Below are positions 34,531 through 45,460 of a stretch of DNA of 64,000 nt, piece after piece. A model generated the notes under the pieces. The model made no database searches. It saw only the letters and a program-made list of their open reading frames with translations, and had not been told where the DNA came from. Both the position numbers and the translations under genes were made by a program. How positions within the stretch are numbered: position 1 is the stretch's first letter; each line of letters starts with the position of its first letter. The DNA is from Euryodendron excelsum. Its lineage: Eukaryota > Streptophyta > Magnoliopsida > Ericales > Pentaphylacaceae. The stretch spans positions 31,537,501 to 31,601,500 of the forward strand of contig CM065387.1 in assembly GCA_033060915.1 (NCBI GenBank), in the 5' to 3' direction.

Positions 34531-35306
34531 TACATTGTGTATGGTATTATTGTAAGAGTGACGAAAACACTCGTAAACCAAGGTCAACACCGATGCCTGC
34601 TAGCCCGATACAATGAAAAATAACCATCATGCCCCTAGGCAGCCCAGCACATTGTTTTGAGAAAGTACCAAATCCTGGAGACAGTAAGACCACCCTTAAT
34701 ACTTTCCCATGACAGTCTGGTATGCTCAATATGCCATTTAACTGACTCTAATCCTAGTCCAAAAAACCTCCTGTTAAAATGACCATTGTACCCCTGGGTA
34801 CCCGATACGTCTTTTAAGAAAGTACAAATTCCTCAAGACGGTTAGGCTATCTTCTAAAACTATTTATAGGTAGTCCGATGCATCCTGGTTGCCAAAGCGC
34901 ATTTTCAGGACTACACTAGCTCAAAGGAGCTAAACCGGCCTGTATCGAGACTCTTCAAAATAAGTCCCTAGCATTTCCAGGTGAGTTCCTAGATTCAAAA
35001 CACACTTTAATCAATACAAGTTTTGAGAAGCGTGTCACACACGCTTCTCGAAAGCCGACTTTCCCTTCACTTCTCGATCTAAAATTGCACTGTCAAACGA
35101 TTGATAGGATGTATGAACTGGGGAATTTCTAAAAGGCTGAGCAATAGGTTTTTCATCAGTACAGTCTAATTGTCAATAACATCACGCGAAAGTTATGCTT
35201 GAACAACTCTAAGTAGGGTACTTTCAAAAACTTGGGAAGCGTATGAAAGTTGCTTCTCATTTCTAATGTCGAATCTCGATTCTCTAATTATAACGTACCA
35301 TCAAAT
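34531..35306 (+). mobile_element. Old T-like U3 fragment and unassigned flank
   Basis: From about 34548 to 34990 the text follows a T U3 (GTAAGAGTGACGAAAACACTC, then GGTCAACACCGATGCCTGCTAGCCC, broken across the line) but is strongly diverged. Positions 34990-35306 are unassigned and hold a perfect 11-bp inverted repeat (35025-35035 / 35039-35049). The last bases CAAAT are the left target duplication of the next element. Confidence 0.5.
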
Positions 35307-38300
35307 TGTAAGCACCCCATTTTTGCCCGCTCGGCAATCTTTGGCCCGACTGGGCTCATTTTCACACATCACATGCATATTCAAACTCTAACCTGACTTC
35401 TAAACTCCAATTTAGTCCACTGGTTGCTTCCCGGGCCCGCAGGGCCCACTTGAAGTGAAATCATTTTGCCCCTAGGCATCCGAACGCCCCAGGGACCACA
35501 CCGACTCTGGATATCAAACCGGTAGCCTCTCGGGAATGTTCCTTATAGTATTACTGGCCTTCCTTTATCTTTCCGGATCATTCCAAGTCAATTCCGACAA
35601 ACCCGGTGCAAAATGACCGTTTTCGGGTATCAAACCGGTAACCTTTGGGAACATTCTAAATAATGTTTCCAAAGCTCAAGTCTCCTTCTGGGACATTTCG
35701 AGTCTGTCCCGGCAACTTTCCAGCCTAGTTTACCATTTTGCCCCTAATGGCCCGGTCAACCCTTCTAACAAACCTCATCATCATTTTTCAAGTCCTTTGT
35801 CCTCGAGACATTATTCTAAGGGTTCCAGTCCCTTTCCGGCTCTTCGGTCATTCCTGGCCCCTTCAATTCATCCCTAGACCTTCCGGAGTCACTCCTAGCG
35901 AAGCCAGGCTAAAAATTGCATGGTAGTCACTAGTACAGGCGCCTAAATCTTCTGAAGATATGTTGCTTGCCGACCTTAAACATTTCCTAAATGGTTGGCG
36001 CCAAAAATGGCCTGGCGCCACTCCTAGTGGCGTTAGTGTAATTTTTGGCCTGACGTCACTGCAACAGGCACCAGTGCATTCCTCTCTCTATAAACCCTAA
36101 TATTCGATATACAGAACTCGTAGCCCTCCCTAAACCCTAACTTTTCTAGGTTTTCCAAACCCTAGCCACCATACACAAATCCTAGCCTCCTATACACTCA
36201 CACACACCCCTATACACTTGTACACTAGCCTCCAACCCTCCATTGAAGACTTGGATTGCTGCAACTCGAAGCTCTCGAAAACCAAGACAAAGCTCTCGAA
36301 GACTGAAGCGAAGATTGAATAAAAAGCAAGAAAGCAAGGTGCACAAAGCAAAGTGAAATAAACAAGACAAGGTAGGCTTTCTCTTTAAGTTTATGCACTT
36401 CTCCCCCTCTCTTCTCTCTCCTAACCCACTTGGGTTTTCTTCTACTTTAATCATCCATATTCTTTCCCCCTTTCTTTGCATACTTGAAACAAGGGGATTC
36501 CCGGTCCACGTGTAGGATTAGACTATTGGAGGGTCACCGTGTCGGGGGCTTTCTTTTAGTCTAACCGAAGACCACGTGGGTTCGGCCCTCTTAATTATGT
36601 GGTGAAGCCTTAACCTTGTATGTTCATAACCCCAATTTGCATGGTGCATATCATTATCTTGCATTCTTCCAAAAATCGTTTTCAAACTCGTTTTCAAAGC
36701 TTACATTAAACTTGTTTTCAAAATTGCATCAAAGTTTTCTTTTCCAAAACTTATTTTCAAAATCACAAACCTAGGGTGATTCTAGCCTTTCCATGGCTAT
36801 GGTTGCTTTAGGAAAGTGTTACATTTAAAATGACCAATATGATCCATATTTTCAAATCCTTATTGTTTTCAAAACCACTTTGTTAAAGTGGTTCTAGCCT
36901 TCTTATGGTTAGAATCGTTTTGGAAAAGTGAGACATTTATATACTTTCCAAAAAGCTCTCTTTTCAAAAGTCTCTCTTTCTAAAACCCTCGCTTTCAACA
37001 TACTTTCCTAAAACTCTTATTTCCAAAGTTGTTTTCAAAAACTCCCTCTAAAAATCTATTTTTCAAAAACTCTCTTTTCAACTCCTTTCCAAAACATTCT
37101 CTTCACAATTCCTTTCCTAAAAACACTCCCTAGGTTTCCTTCTTAGAAAAATTTCTTTCAAAATCTTTTTCCTAAAAATCTTTCTAAAAACTTCTTACTA
37201 GGATTTCTTTTCAAAAACTCTCTCTTTTCAAAATTCACTTTCTAGAAACTCCTCTTTAGAATCTTCCTTCAAAAATCTTTCTTTCCAAAAACTCACTTTC
37301 CAAAAAAATCCTTTTTCTTGATGCCCAAGTTAAGCTCTAGAATCCACGATTAGGAAACCCTAATTTTCCTTTCCAAAAGCATGATTTTCAAACTTACTTT
37401 AAAACCTAGGTTTCCAAAATCTCTCTTTTCACATTAAAACTATACATATTTTCAAAACCTATTTTTTTTACGTCAAAACTATAGTCTTCCAAATCTAGGG
37501 TTTCTAAAACTTCTTCTTCCCAAATCCTTGTCAAATCAAATGTTCCCTTTAGGAAACCAAACCCAATATTCCCTTTAGGAAACTAGATCCTATCCTCCGT
37601 TTTTCAAAACAAAATCAAAACATCTCCTTTTAGAAACAAAATCTAATCCCTTGTTTTAGGAAATAGGAATCTCGATCCTTCCAAACCCAAATCTTTCCTA
37701 ATTCAAATCCTTCCTAATATCCTACTTTCCTAAACCTAAAGTTTCCAAAACTTACACTTTTAAATCTTTCCTTAAACTTTAAACTTCCAAATCCTTCTTA
37801 ATCTAAACTTTCCCTAATTCCAACCTTTCCAAAATTCCATACCTTTCTAAATCTTAATTTTCCAAATCTAATTCTTCAAATTTTTTTAAGTTCAAATCTT
37901 TCCAAAACTCTAAACTTTATTAAATTTAAATCTTTCTAAAATTCTAAACTTCCTAAATCTCAAATCTTTCCAAATCCAAAACTTTCTAAATTTGAAACTT
38001 TCTTAAGTTGAAACTTTCTAAATTCTAAACTTTCCAACTTTCAAAACTTCCTCATTTCATCCCTTTCCAAATTTCAACTTTCTAAACTTCAAATCTTTCC
38101 AAATCTAAAACTTTCTAAATTCCAAACTTTCCAACTTTTAAAACTTCCCTATTTCAAAATATTCTAAATTCAAAACTTTCCAATTTCAAAACTTTCTTAA
38201 AACGAAATGTTTCCTATTTCAAAACTTTCTTAATCCAACACTTTCCTAATTCGAAAACTTTCCTAAAATGAAACTTTCCTAATTCGAACCTTTCCTAATT

Positions 38301-39468
38301 CAAACCCTTCCTAAATCCATTCTTTCCAAATCTTCCAAGTCCAACATTCGAGTCAAATCTTTCTAAATCTCAAGTCTTTCCTAAGTCTAGGTTTCGTAAA
38401 CCTCAATCTTCCTAAAACAAGTCCAAATCTTTCTTCCAAGTTCTATCTTGCTAAGTCAAGTCCAATCCTTCTTTTCTAAGTTCCTAAGTCTAAGTTTCCT
38501 AAAACCAAATCTTTTAAAACTAATATTTTCAAATCTTTCAATCAAAGTCCAAATTTCCTATTCTTCCAATTCCAATTCCAATTTGAATTCCAACTCTAAC
38601 TCTTTTCCAAATTAACTATTCTATTTTCATTCAGACTCTTGTGCAAACTACGATTGACCTGATTCTTCTAAAAGGATACGTAGGCAACCCCCATGGGTGC
38701 GGTCACAATATTTTTCAAATTTCTATTTCTATAACTTCTTTCCAATCTCCAATCCTACAATTTTCTTCAAGTTTCCAATTCTATGATCTATTTCTACTTT
38801 CAATCTTTAATTTCAATTTCCAAAGCCTTTTTTCCAAATTCAAACTTCTATCTCTTTCTTTTCAAATCAAATCAAATTCTTTTCAAATCTATTTCCAAAT
38901 CAAGTCTTTTTTCTTGCACTTGCATATCATGCATCATGTTAAATTTCTTTTTAAACATTTTTTTTCAAAGTGGATAAGATTGAACATTGGTTAGTTGAAG
39001 ACTCTCATAGGTGAATCTAGGGTAAATAGACAAGTAAGTACCGCAAGGGTGGGGTAGGGTGATGGCGTAGTGCGTCTTCCCTACACGTAACCAACCTCCG
39101 AACCTAGATTACTGTTTTCGAAAGACCAAAATGGAGTTTATTTTCAAAAAGGGCTTAAATGTTTTTTAAAGGTTGCCAAACAACTTGTTTTCTTAAAAAC
39201 CCTCTCTTGAGATGGTATTTTCAAAAACCTTTTTCCAAAAATCCTAAGTGTAGTTTTCGGATTATACTTAGTTTTTAGGTGACTTAACTCACCTTAATCA
39301 AGTTAGGTGGTGACTCCAAATCTTTTCCAAAAGCCCTTTATTCAAATGAATTTTCAATTCAAACCTAGTCGCACTCATTCTTCTAGGAGGGTGAGTTTTA
39401 ACGAGAGAGTACAGTGTTTTTCCCGCTTTTGTGTGTATTCCTCGGGTGCAAAAAATCTGAGCGCGACA
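35307..39468 (+). repeat. 5' LTR (G) of the T element
   Basis: Starts TGTAAGCACCCC and ends GAGCGCGACA. U3 is shorter than in A, with parts of the 156-bp repeats lost. The G-poor domain spans about 36930-38600; the hairpin motif is at 38643-38710. The splice-donor-like AAG/GTAGGC is at 36372. Confidence 0.9.
36013..36096 (+). promoter_or_regulatory. Palindrome and TATA box of LTR G
   Basis: TGGCGCCACT, CCT, AGTGGCGTTA (36013-36035) is followed by a decayed TGACGTCACT..GGCACCAG pair and TATAAACC at 36089-36096. Confidence 0.7.
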
Positions 39469-39470
39469 GC

Positions 39471-39489
39471 TAGCGACTCCACTGGGGAC
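39471..39489 (+). promoter_or_regulatory. PBS-like site of the T element
   Basis: TAGCGACTCCACTGGGGAC begins two bases after LTR G. It resembles the (T)GGCGACTC..CTGGGGA primer-binding site of Tat/Ogre gypsy elements, which I recall as arginine-tRNA type; the exact tRNA was not checked. Confidence 0.6.
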
Positions 39490-42170
39490 ACTTGGAGGGT
39501 TAGGCTGTAGTCATGTCTCTTTACCCTTCACTCATGTAAAGTCTTCAATTAACTTGGTTCTATCCTATTCACTTTAAATTTTCAAAACCAAAATTTCAAA
39601 ATTGTTTTCAAAAAACATGCATTTATTCATATTGTCTTGTATTAAGTTTGCCATCCACATACTAACTCTTGCATCTTTGTTTTGTAGGTACGCTTTTTGT
39701 TTAAATTTTATTAACTGCCATGTATTGAATGTGATAAACAGGATGAATGGGAGTTGTTGGACTCTTTCCTCCGCTTTTAAAAATCACTCACACACTGCAT
39801 GTGCACCTGCATTCTGCATACTTGCATTGTACCCTGATATGTCCTTTCTAGTTAGAAAAGGGGAACGGTATATTGGTTGGGGCCAAGATGCTGTGTCAGT
39901 TTCTTCGCCTATAGCCTCTTGATGGTTCCCCTGCTCGAATCACCAACCGATCATGGCACCAACTCGGGGAGTGGGCCTAGGTTTGAAGATCCGGGGACCG
40001 CGCCTTTTTAGGACGCATGAGTCAACCCTCAACCTCATACTTATATAGACACCATGCATAGCCGAACCTTTGCCGAATTTAAAACATGTGCACCGTTTTC
40101 TAAAACCATGGAGGAAAGGGCGACTGCTCTTATTTTTCATTTATACCTATCTATTCCTGTTGTTATAATGAATGTATCCTTACTATTATAATGACTGTTT
40201 AACTGCTCACATATGCACGTTTACCTTGCTATTGCATTCTCTCTCCTTATACTCTTTGCATATCCATGTTCATGCATTCAATATCCCATGTCAAGACAAG
40301 AGTTCCAAGTAACACAAGTCACTACCTTCTCATGCATATGATCAACCCATTGAGAGTGACACCAAGTTCACTCTGCCTTGCATTAAGCCTACCCAAACCC
40401 TAAGGGTTCCCACGTAACCCTGAGGGCTCATGGCATGTATACCAATCTATTCCATAAGAGGGGCCTCAATCCCTCTATGCTCACGGAGATAGGATTGCCA
40501 GAAAGACAAGGGGCGATCGATCAACAAGGTCTCTCAGCGACCTCCCCGACATCAAATCCAACAAAGGCGAATCCAAAGACTCAAGAGTAGTTTAGGTTTT
40601 TCCTTTGTAAAAGTAGATAGGTGGAAGTCCAAAGGAAAGTGTTCCCCCTTCCCCCTGTTAAAATGTATTTCAACTCTTTTGTATCTTAAACCCAAAATTC
40701 AATGTACTTCTTTACTTTTGCGAATGAATGCATGGATGGCTGAAGGTTCTCACTTGACGGTAAGGTATCTGCATATAGGGGCAAATCTCCTATCTCCAAA
40801 AGTGAGCAAATTCACCATGTTTAGTCTCCCTCCTAAGTAGGGGCACCCCTAGGACATGCATTGTATAGAAATATTCAAATCAAGGCACTAACTTCTCTTT
40901 TGTTTCTTGTCTTCTATCTTCCCCTCCTCATCTCCAAATACCAAAAGAATTGAAGGCAAAAGCAAGACAAGAAGGGGGTTTTCTAAATCACTCACTTGTT
41001 ACCATCATATTGCTTGCATGTTCACTTCTTTTATGCTCATGCACCCATATCCATTGCAAGACAAGACTTCCAAGAAACTCGAGTCATTTCATTCTCATGC
41101 ATCTAATCAACTGTAAAGAGAAAGGAGCAATCCGATCTCTTGTTAATCGAACCTATCAAAACTCTTACGGGTTCTTAAACCCTAAGGATTCATGGCATGC
41201 ATAGAACCATATCTCGAGAGAGGCCTAAATCTCTCTCAGTCCATGGAGGCAAGATTCCCCAAATAAGGAAACATTAACCGGCCCACGTCGAATAGGTATT
41301 GGATTGCATAATAGGGGCAAAACCCCACCTCCAAAATGGACTTGTCATCATGCCTAGATTCCCTCGAAGAAGAGACCTTCATAGGACATGCATCACATAG
41401 AACCTCCAACTCCATATGTTGACTGCATTCTGTTTTTCCTTTTCTTTTTGTAGGTCAGAGAGCACAGTTGAATTCATAGAATCCCTCTAGCACCTCACCA
41501 GATTCAAACTCATGGGAGGATAAGCCTAGTTGTTAGAAGAGGCCGAACCTACATTAAGAAGCAAGAAGGACTAACCATCAGTCTACAAGACGTTTCCTCC
41601 ACGCCATGCCATGACAATCGCCATCCATGCAGAGGAAGACTTCAAGCAGAGGGGGACTTCACTATTTGCGAAGTCTTATCAGACTCGCGCATTGCAGCAA
41701 CATAATCCTCTAACTTCCAAATGCATGCTAGATGTCGTCAGCTCGCCCTCCGTTGATACACCTGGTGAATGAAGCACCAAGGAGGTTGGCATAGTCCCAA
41801 AACCCTGATAGGGGTTCTCACCAAGGGGTCCACTAGAAAAGAGAGGTTTTTATAAAATTCGTTTATTTTCCTTTTGTCTTTCTAGTTTTTGCATATCTTC
41901 TTTCAATAAGCACTGCATGCCATGTAATCATGTTTTTAAATGAAAATAGGTAGTTTCCAGTTTATCCCTTTTGTCTCATACTCTCATGGACAATTATTCC
42001 ATTTAAGGATTCTTTCCCATTCAATAATGACTTGACTTGAAGGATAGGATAGCATGGGCAACTCGCTCAAAGCGGGTTAAAACCTTCGAGAGACAAGGAG
42101 AGAATGAGAGATAGGAGGAAGACAGTCTCAATAGAGAAATGCATAATTTTATTGAAGAGGTGACACTTGC
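39490..42170 (+). repeat. T internal leader with diverged ~0.7-kb duplication
   Basis: No coding sequence. Segment 40262-40918 and segment 41025-41455 are diverged copies. Shared order: CATGTCAAGACAAGAG/CATTGCAAGACAAGAC, CCCTAAGG..TCATGGCATG, GGGGCAAA..CCTATCTCCAAA, and a stretch ending AGGACATGCAT. Acceptor-like TTTTGTAG sites occur at 39686 and 41452. Short frames here look accidental. Confidence 0.6.
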
Positions 42171-44269
42171 GTGATATCCTGGCTAAGTGATAGGCAGTTG
42201 AGTCCCTAAAATGATGAGAAGCCATTGTTCTACTTATCCCAAATAAACACTATCCTTTGCTCAGCCCACTAGAGCCATACATAATTTCTTTTTAGATATT
42301 CCCAAACCAAGAACCATTCCGCACATCGGGGTAGGCACAAAGTAGTTGATTTAATAGAATATATAGGGGTTCACTGGCCGAAGCACATCATCCCCAGGAA
42401 TATTGTCTAAATTTTGTACCAAGGTTTTATGGACTAAGCAATTCAATTTGAAACGATTAGAAGCCCTCAATTCTACTACATACACAAAAACATCCCCTTT
42501 TGCTTAACCCACTAGTGCCTCGCAAAAAGCAAAAGATTTTTTGTCAACTCTGATCTGAAACCATCCCCCTAGATTGGGGCAGATAGGTAGCAGAAGATCT
42601 GGCAGAGAATGTCATCGACCATCAAGCTGAAGTAATGTGAAGGCTCTATGGATCAAGTAATCTTATTCAAAATGAAGAGAGGCCCTTATTTCATTTCTTA
42701 TACAACTAAAAGCAACCCTTGTCAAACCTATTGAGCCAGTTACCTTTTTCTCTAGAAAGAAACCCCCAACCTAGGGATCACTGCCCACAATGGGTTAGAT
42801 CGAGTTATTAAGAAAAAGGTCAAAGGAGAAAAAGGGTTGCAGAATTGTTCTTTTCATAAAAAGAAAGAAAAGAGATGAAAAAGAACAGCAAAGGAAAAGA
42901 GTTGCCAATGGGCAGGAGGCCGAAAACAAAAAATATTTGTGTTATCTTGAAGAACATATAGAAAGGCCAGAAGTCAGGGGACAAATGTCTGACAACTTCG
43001 TTACAAGGTCAAGGATTAGACTATAAGAAAGGTGAACTCTTTAAAGAATACATGTTTAAAGGTGATCATAGGTAATAAGGAAGCCTAGTAGAAGCAATAG
43101 GTTTGAGCCTTTACCCTTTCTCGTTAAACCCCAAACCATGGCCTACATTACAACCCTACTAAAGTCCACTCTGATTGAGAAAAATTGCTTGATTTAAATG
43201 AGCCAGATATGTTTTTGAAGCTAGAGGAGGATATCAGGGGATGAAACCCCACTGGAAGACCAACTAAGGATGGTGTGGATCTAAACCCTACTGGAAGCAA
43301 CATCAAATTTGAGCCTACACATCCCGTTCATTCATAAACCCCTTAAACTAGCCTACGTTAATGTCCAAATTAAAGTCCTCTCTGATCAAAGAAAATTGCT
43401 TAGTCCAAATAAGATTGAACAATACCAAGACAACTAGGATGAAAAAGGAGAACTGGAAGAGAATGTAAGGGGCAATCTCATGCTCCAAGGTGTGCTTAGA
43501 TGGTTTTGGTTTAAACAACCCACTAAAAGAAGGTCTTCGAGCCTAAATATCCCTTTGTTTCTTACAACCCCTAAACCCAGCCTACATTACGGTCCTAAAA
43601 GAAGTCTTCTCAGATTGAGGGCTTATCCCTCCGCAAAGGGCATGCAAGTTGTCGCTCTAGCCATAGTGGCATTTTGAAAATTTGAGAGAGAAAACCAAGT
43701 GAGATCAGAAAAACCCCAAACAACAACCCTATAGAAAGTAGGGATGGGATAGCAAACCAAAAGGTCAAGATCCCTACAGGATGGTGCAAATGTTATCACA
43801 CCCTGATAAGAATAAGACAAAATTGAATGGGGCAGAATCCTAGAAAGGAAACAGAATCCTGAGAGTATGGGCCCTGGGGCAATCCCGGGACATTATTTTT
43901 GAATAGCTTATATACATGTAGTACTGATGCATCTATGACATGTATAACCTGTACATCCATTTAGATTCCTATGCAGTTTGTATCTATTCATGCATTTAAC
44001 TGCATTCCTGTATGAACCTGTTCATTTGTAAGGAAGTAGGTCATGTATTTAATTCAATTTTTACATAAGTTTGTGCATTTATCACAAAAAATGGGGGACA
44101 TTGCAGTTAATTCTATTCATGTATGCGCATTATCCAAAAGTATAACATGCATTCAATTCCACTTGTGTGTGAACCTGTGCATTCATAAAAAATAAATCAT
44201 GCATTTAATCCCATGTGCAATCATCATATAAAATAAAAAAAAAAAATGACACCCTTACCAGGGCATTTT
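42171..44269 (+). repeat. T internal region: diverged 220-250-bp tandem copies
   Basis: Two triplets are visible. One begins near 42200, 42449 and 42670 (GAAGCC..TTATCC..CCTTTGCT..CCCACTAG type). The other begins near 43090, 43296 and 43520 (GAAGCAA..TTGAGCCT..AAACCCC..AGCCTACATTA type). Between 43680 and 44269 I see only T/A-rich sequence with repeats of ATGCATTTAAT. Confidence 0.55.
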
Positions 44270-44480
44270 TAAATTGTTTTGTACAAAACGCACTCTATGT
44301 TATTCTCTCCCAAATAGGAAATAAGGAACAAGGTAAAGTATAAAATGGAGCTAAAAAGGCATCCTGTGATCAAGTAACCTCAGACATCTCTAACATTGGC
44401 ATACATCTCAGGAAGTTCAGGCTTCCCTAGCCAACAAAAAGCAAGGAAAGGGGCAATGGCCCACCCTCGACCTCCCCAAT
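44270..44480 (+). other. 3' internal block shared with 6397-6560
   Basis: Matches the remnant after LTR A (CAAAACGCACTCT..CTCCCAAATAGG and TAACATTGGCA..TTCCCTAGCCAAC). It links this element to the antisense-gene-bearing ones, although here the gene has been replaced by the minisatellite that follows. Confidence 0.55.
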
Positions 44481-45318
44481 CAACCTTGAACTTCCCCAGA
44501 GGAGTAGCGTCTCACCAGATGAAGTGTCGATTCAAGGAATATCAACAATCAACCTTGGACTTCCCCAGAAGAGTAGCGTTTTGCCAGACGGAGCGCCGGT
44601 TCAAGAAATATCATACATCAACCTTGGACATCCCTAGAGGAGCAGCGTTTCGCCAGACGAAGTACCGGTTCAAGAGGTATCAAAAATCAATATTGGACTT
44701 CCCCTGAGGAGCAGCGTTTCGCCAGATGGAGTGCCGGTTCAAGAAATGTCATAAATCAACCTTGGACCTTCCCTAGAGGAGCAGCGTTTCGGCAGACGAA
44801 GTGCCGGTTCAAGAAATATCAAAAATCAACCATCAATTTCCCCAGAGGAGCAGCGTTTCGCCAGATAGAGTGCCGGTTCAAGAAATGTCAAAAATCAATC
44901 TTGGACTTCCCCAGAGGAGCAGCGTTTTGCCAGACAGAGCGTCGGTTCAAGAGATATCAGAAATCAACATTGGACCTTCCCTAGAGGAGCAACGTTTCGC
45001 CAGACGAAGTGCCGGTTCAAAAGGTATCAAAAGTCAACCTTGGACTTTCCCAAAGGAGCAACGTTTTGCCAGACGAAGTGTCGATTCAAGAGATATCAGA
45101 TATTAATCTTGGATTTCCCCAGAGGAGCAATGTTTCGCCAGATGAAGTGCTAGTTCAAGAAGCGTCCAGTCTCCCGGAGGAGCAGTATTTCGCCAGACAG
45201 AGTGCTAGTTCAAGAAGCGTCAATTCCCCCAGAGGAGCATTGTTCTACCAGGTGGAGTGCCAGTTTAAGGGGCATTAATTCCCCCAGAGGAGTATCAATT
45301 TACCAGATAAAATGCCAA
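44481..45318 (+). repeat. 69-bp minisatellite before the 3' LTR, ~13 units
   Basis: Nine units of about 69 bp (CAACCTTGGACTTCCCCAGA, GGAGCAGCGTTTCGCCAGAC, GAAGTGCCGGTTCAAGAAAT, ATCAAAAAT) are followed by about four shorter ~55-bp units. 69 bp is 23 codons and one plus-strand frame stays open across several units (INLG..PQRSSVSPDEVPVQE type), but 68- and 70-bp units shift it. Tandem repeats in the 3' untranslated part are known for Tat-lineage elements. Confidence 0.85.
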
Positions 45319-45424
45319 TCATCGACCAGCTACTTAAGGTAACTATTCTTTGGATTCTTATTTTTTTTCCAAGTCCTTCCAATTGCCTCGTGGTCAACAT
45401 GGGATTCTTACTTTATCGTTTTTT

Positions 45425-45460
45425 GTCTTCGACAAGCGAAGACAGAAAAAGAGGGGCAGC
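45425..45460 (+). promoter_or_regulatory. Pre-LTR hairpin and polypurine tract of the complete T element
   Basis: GTCTTCG (45425-45431), ACAAG and CGAAGAC (45437-45443) form a 7-bp-stem hairpin. AGAAAAAGAGGGGCAG then leads to the LTR start. Confidence 0.75.

Noticed and set aside
38641..38994. 117-codon Phe/Ser/Leu-rich frame (and similar at 48931-49254)
   Set aside because: Typical of G-poor TTC/TTT repeats; both copies are in LTRs and the frames are not preserved between them.
44396..45278. A genuine repeat-protein gene
   Set aside because: The frame changes wherever a unit is 68 or 70 bp long, and it lies in the 3' region just before the polypurine tract; annotated as a minisatellite instead.
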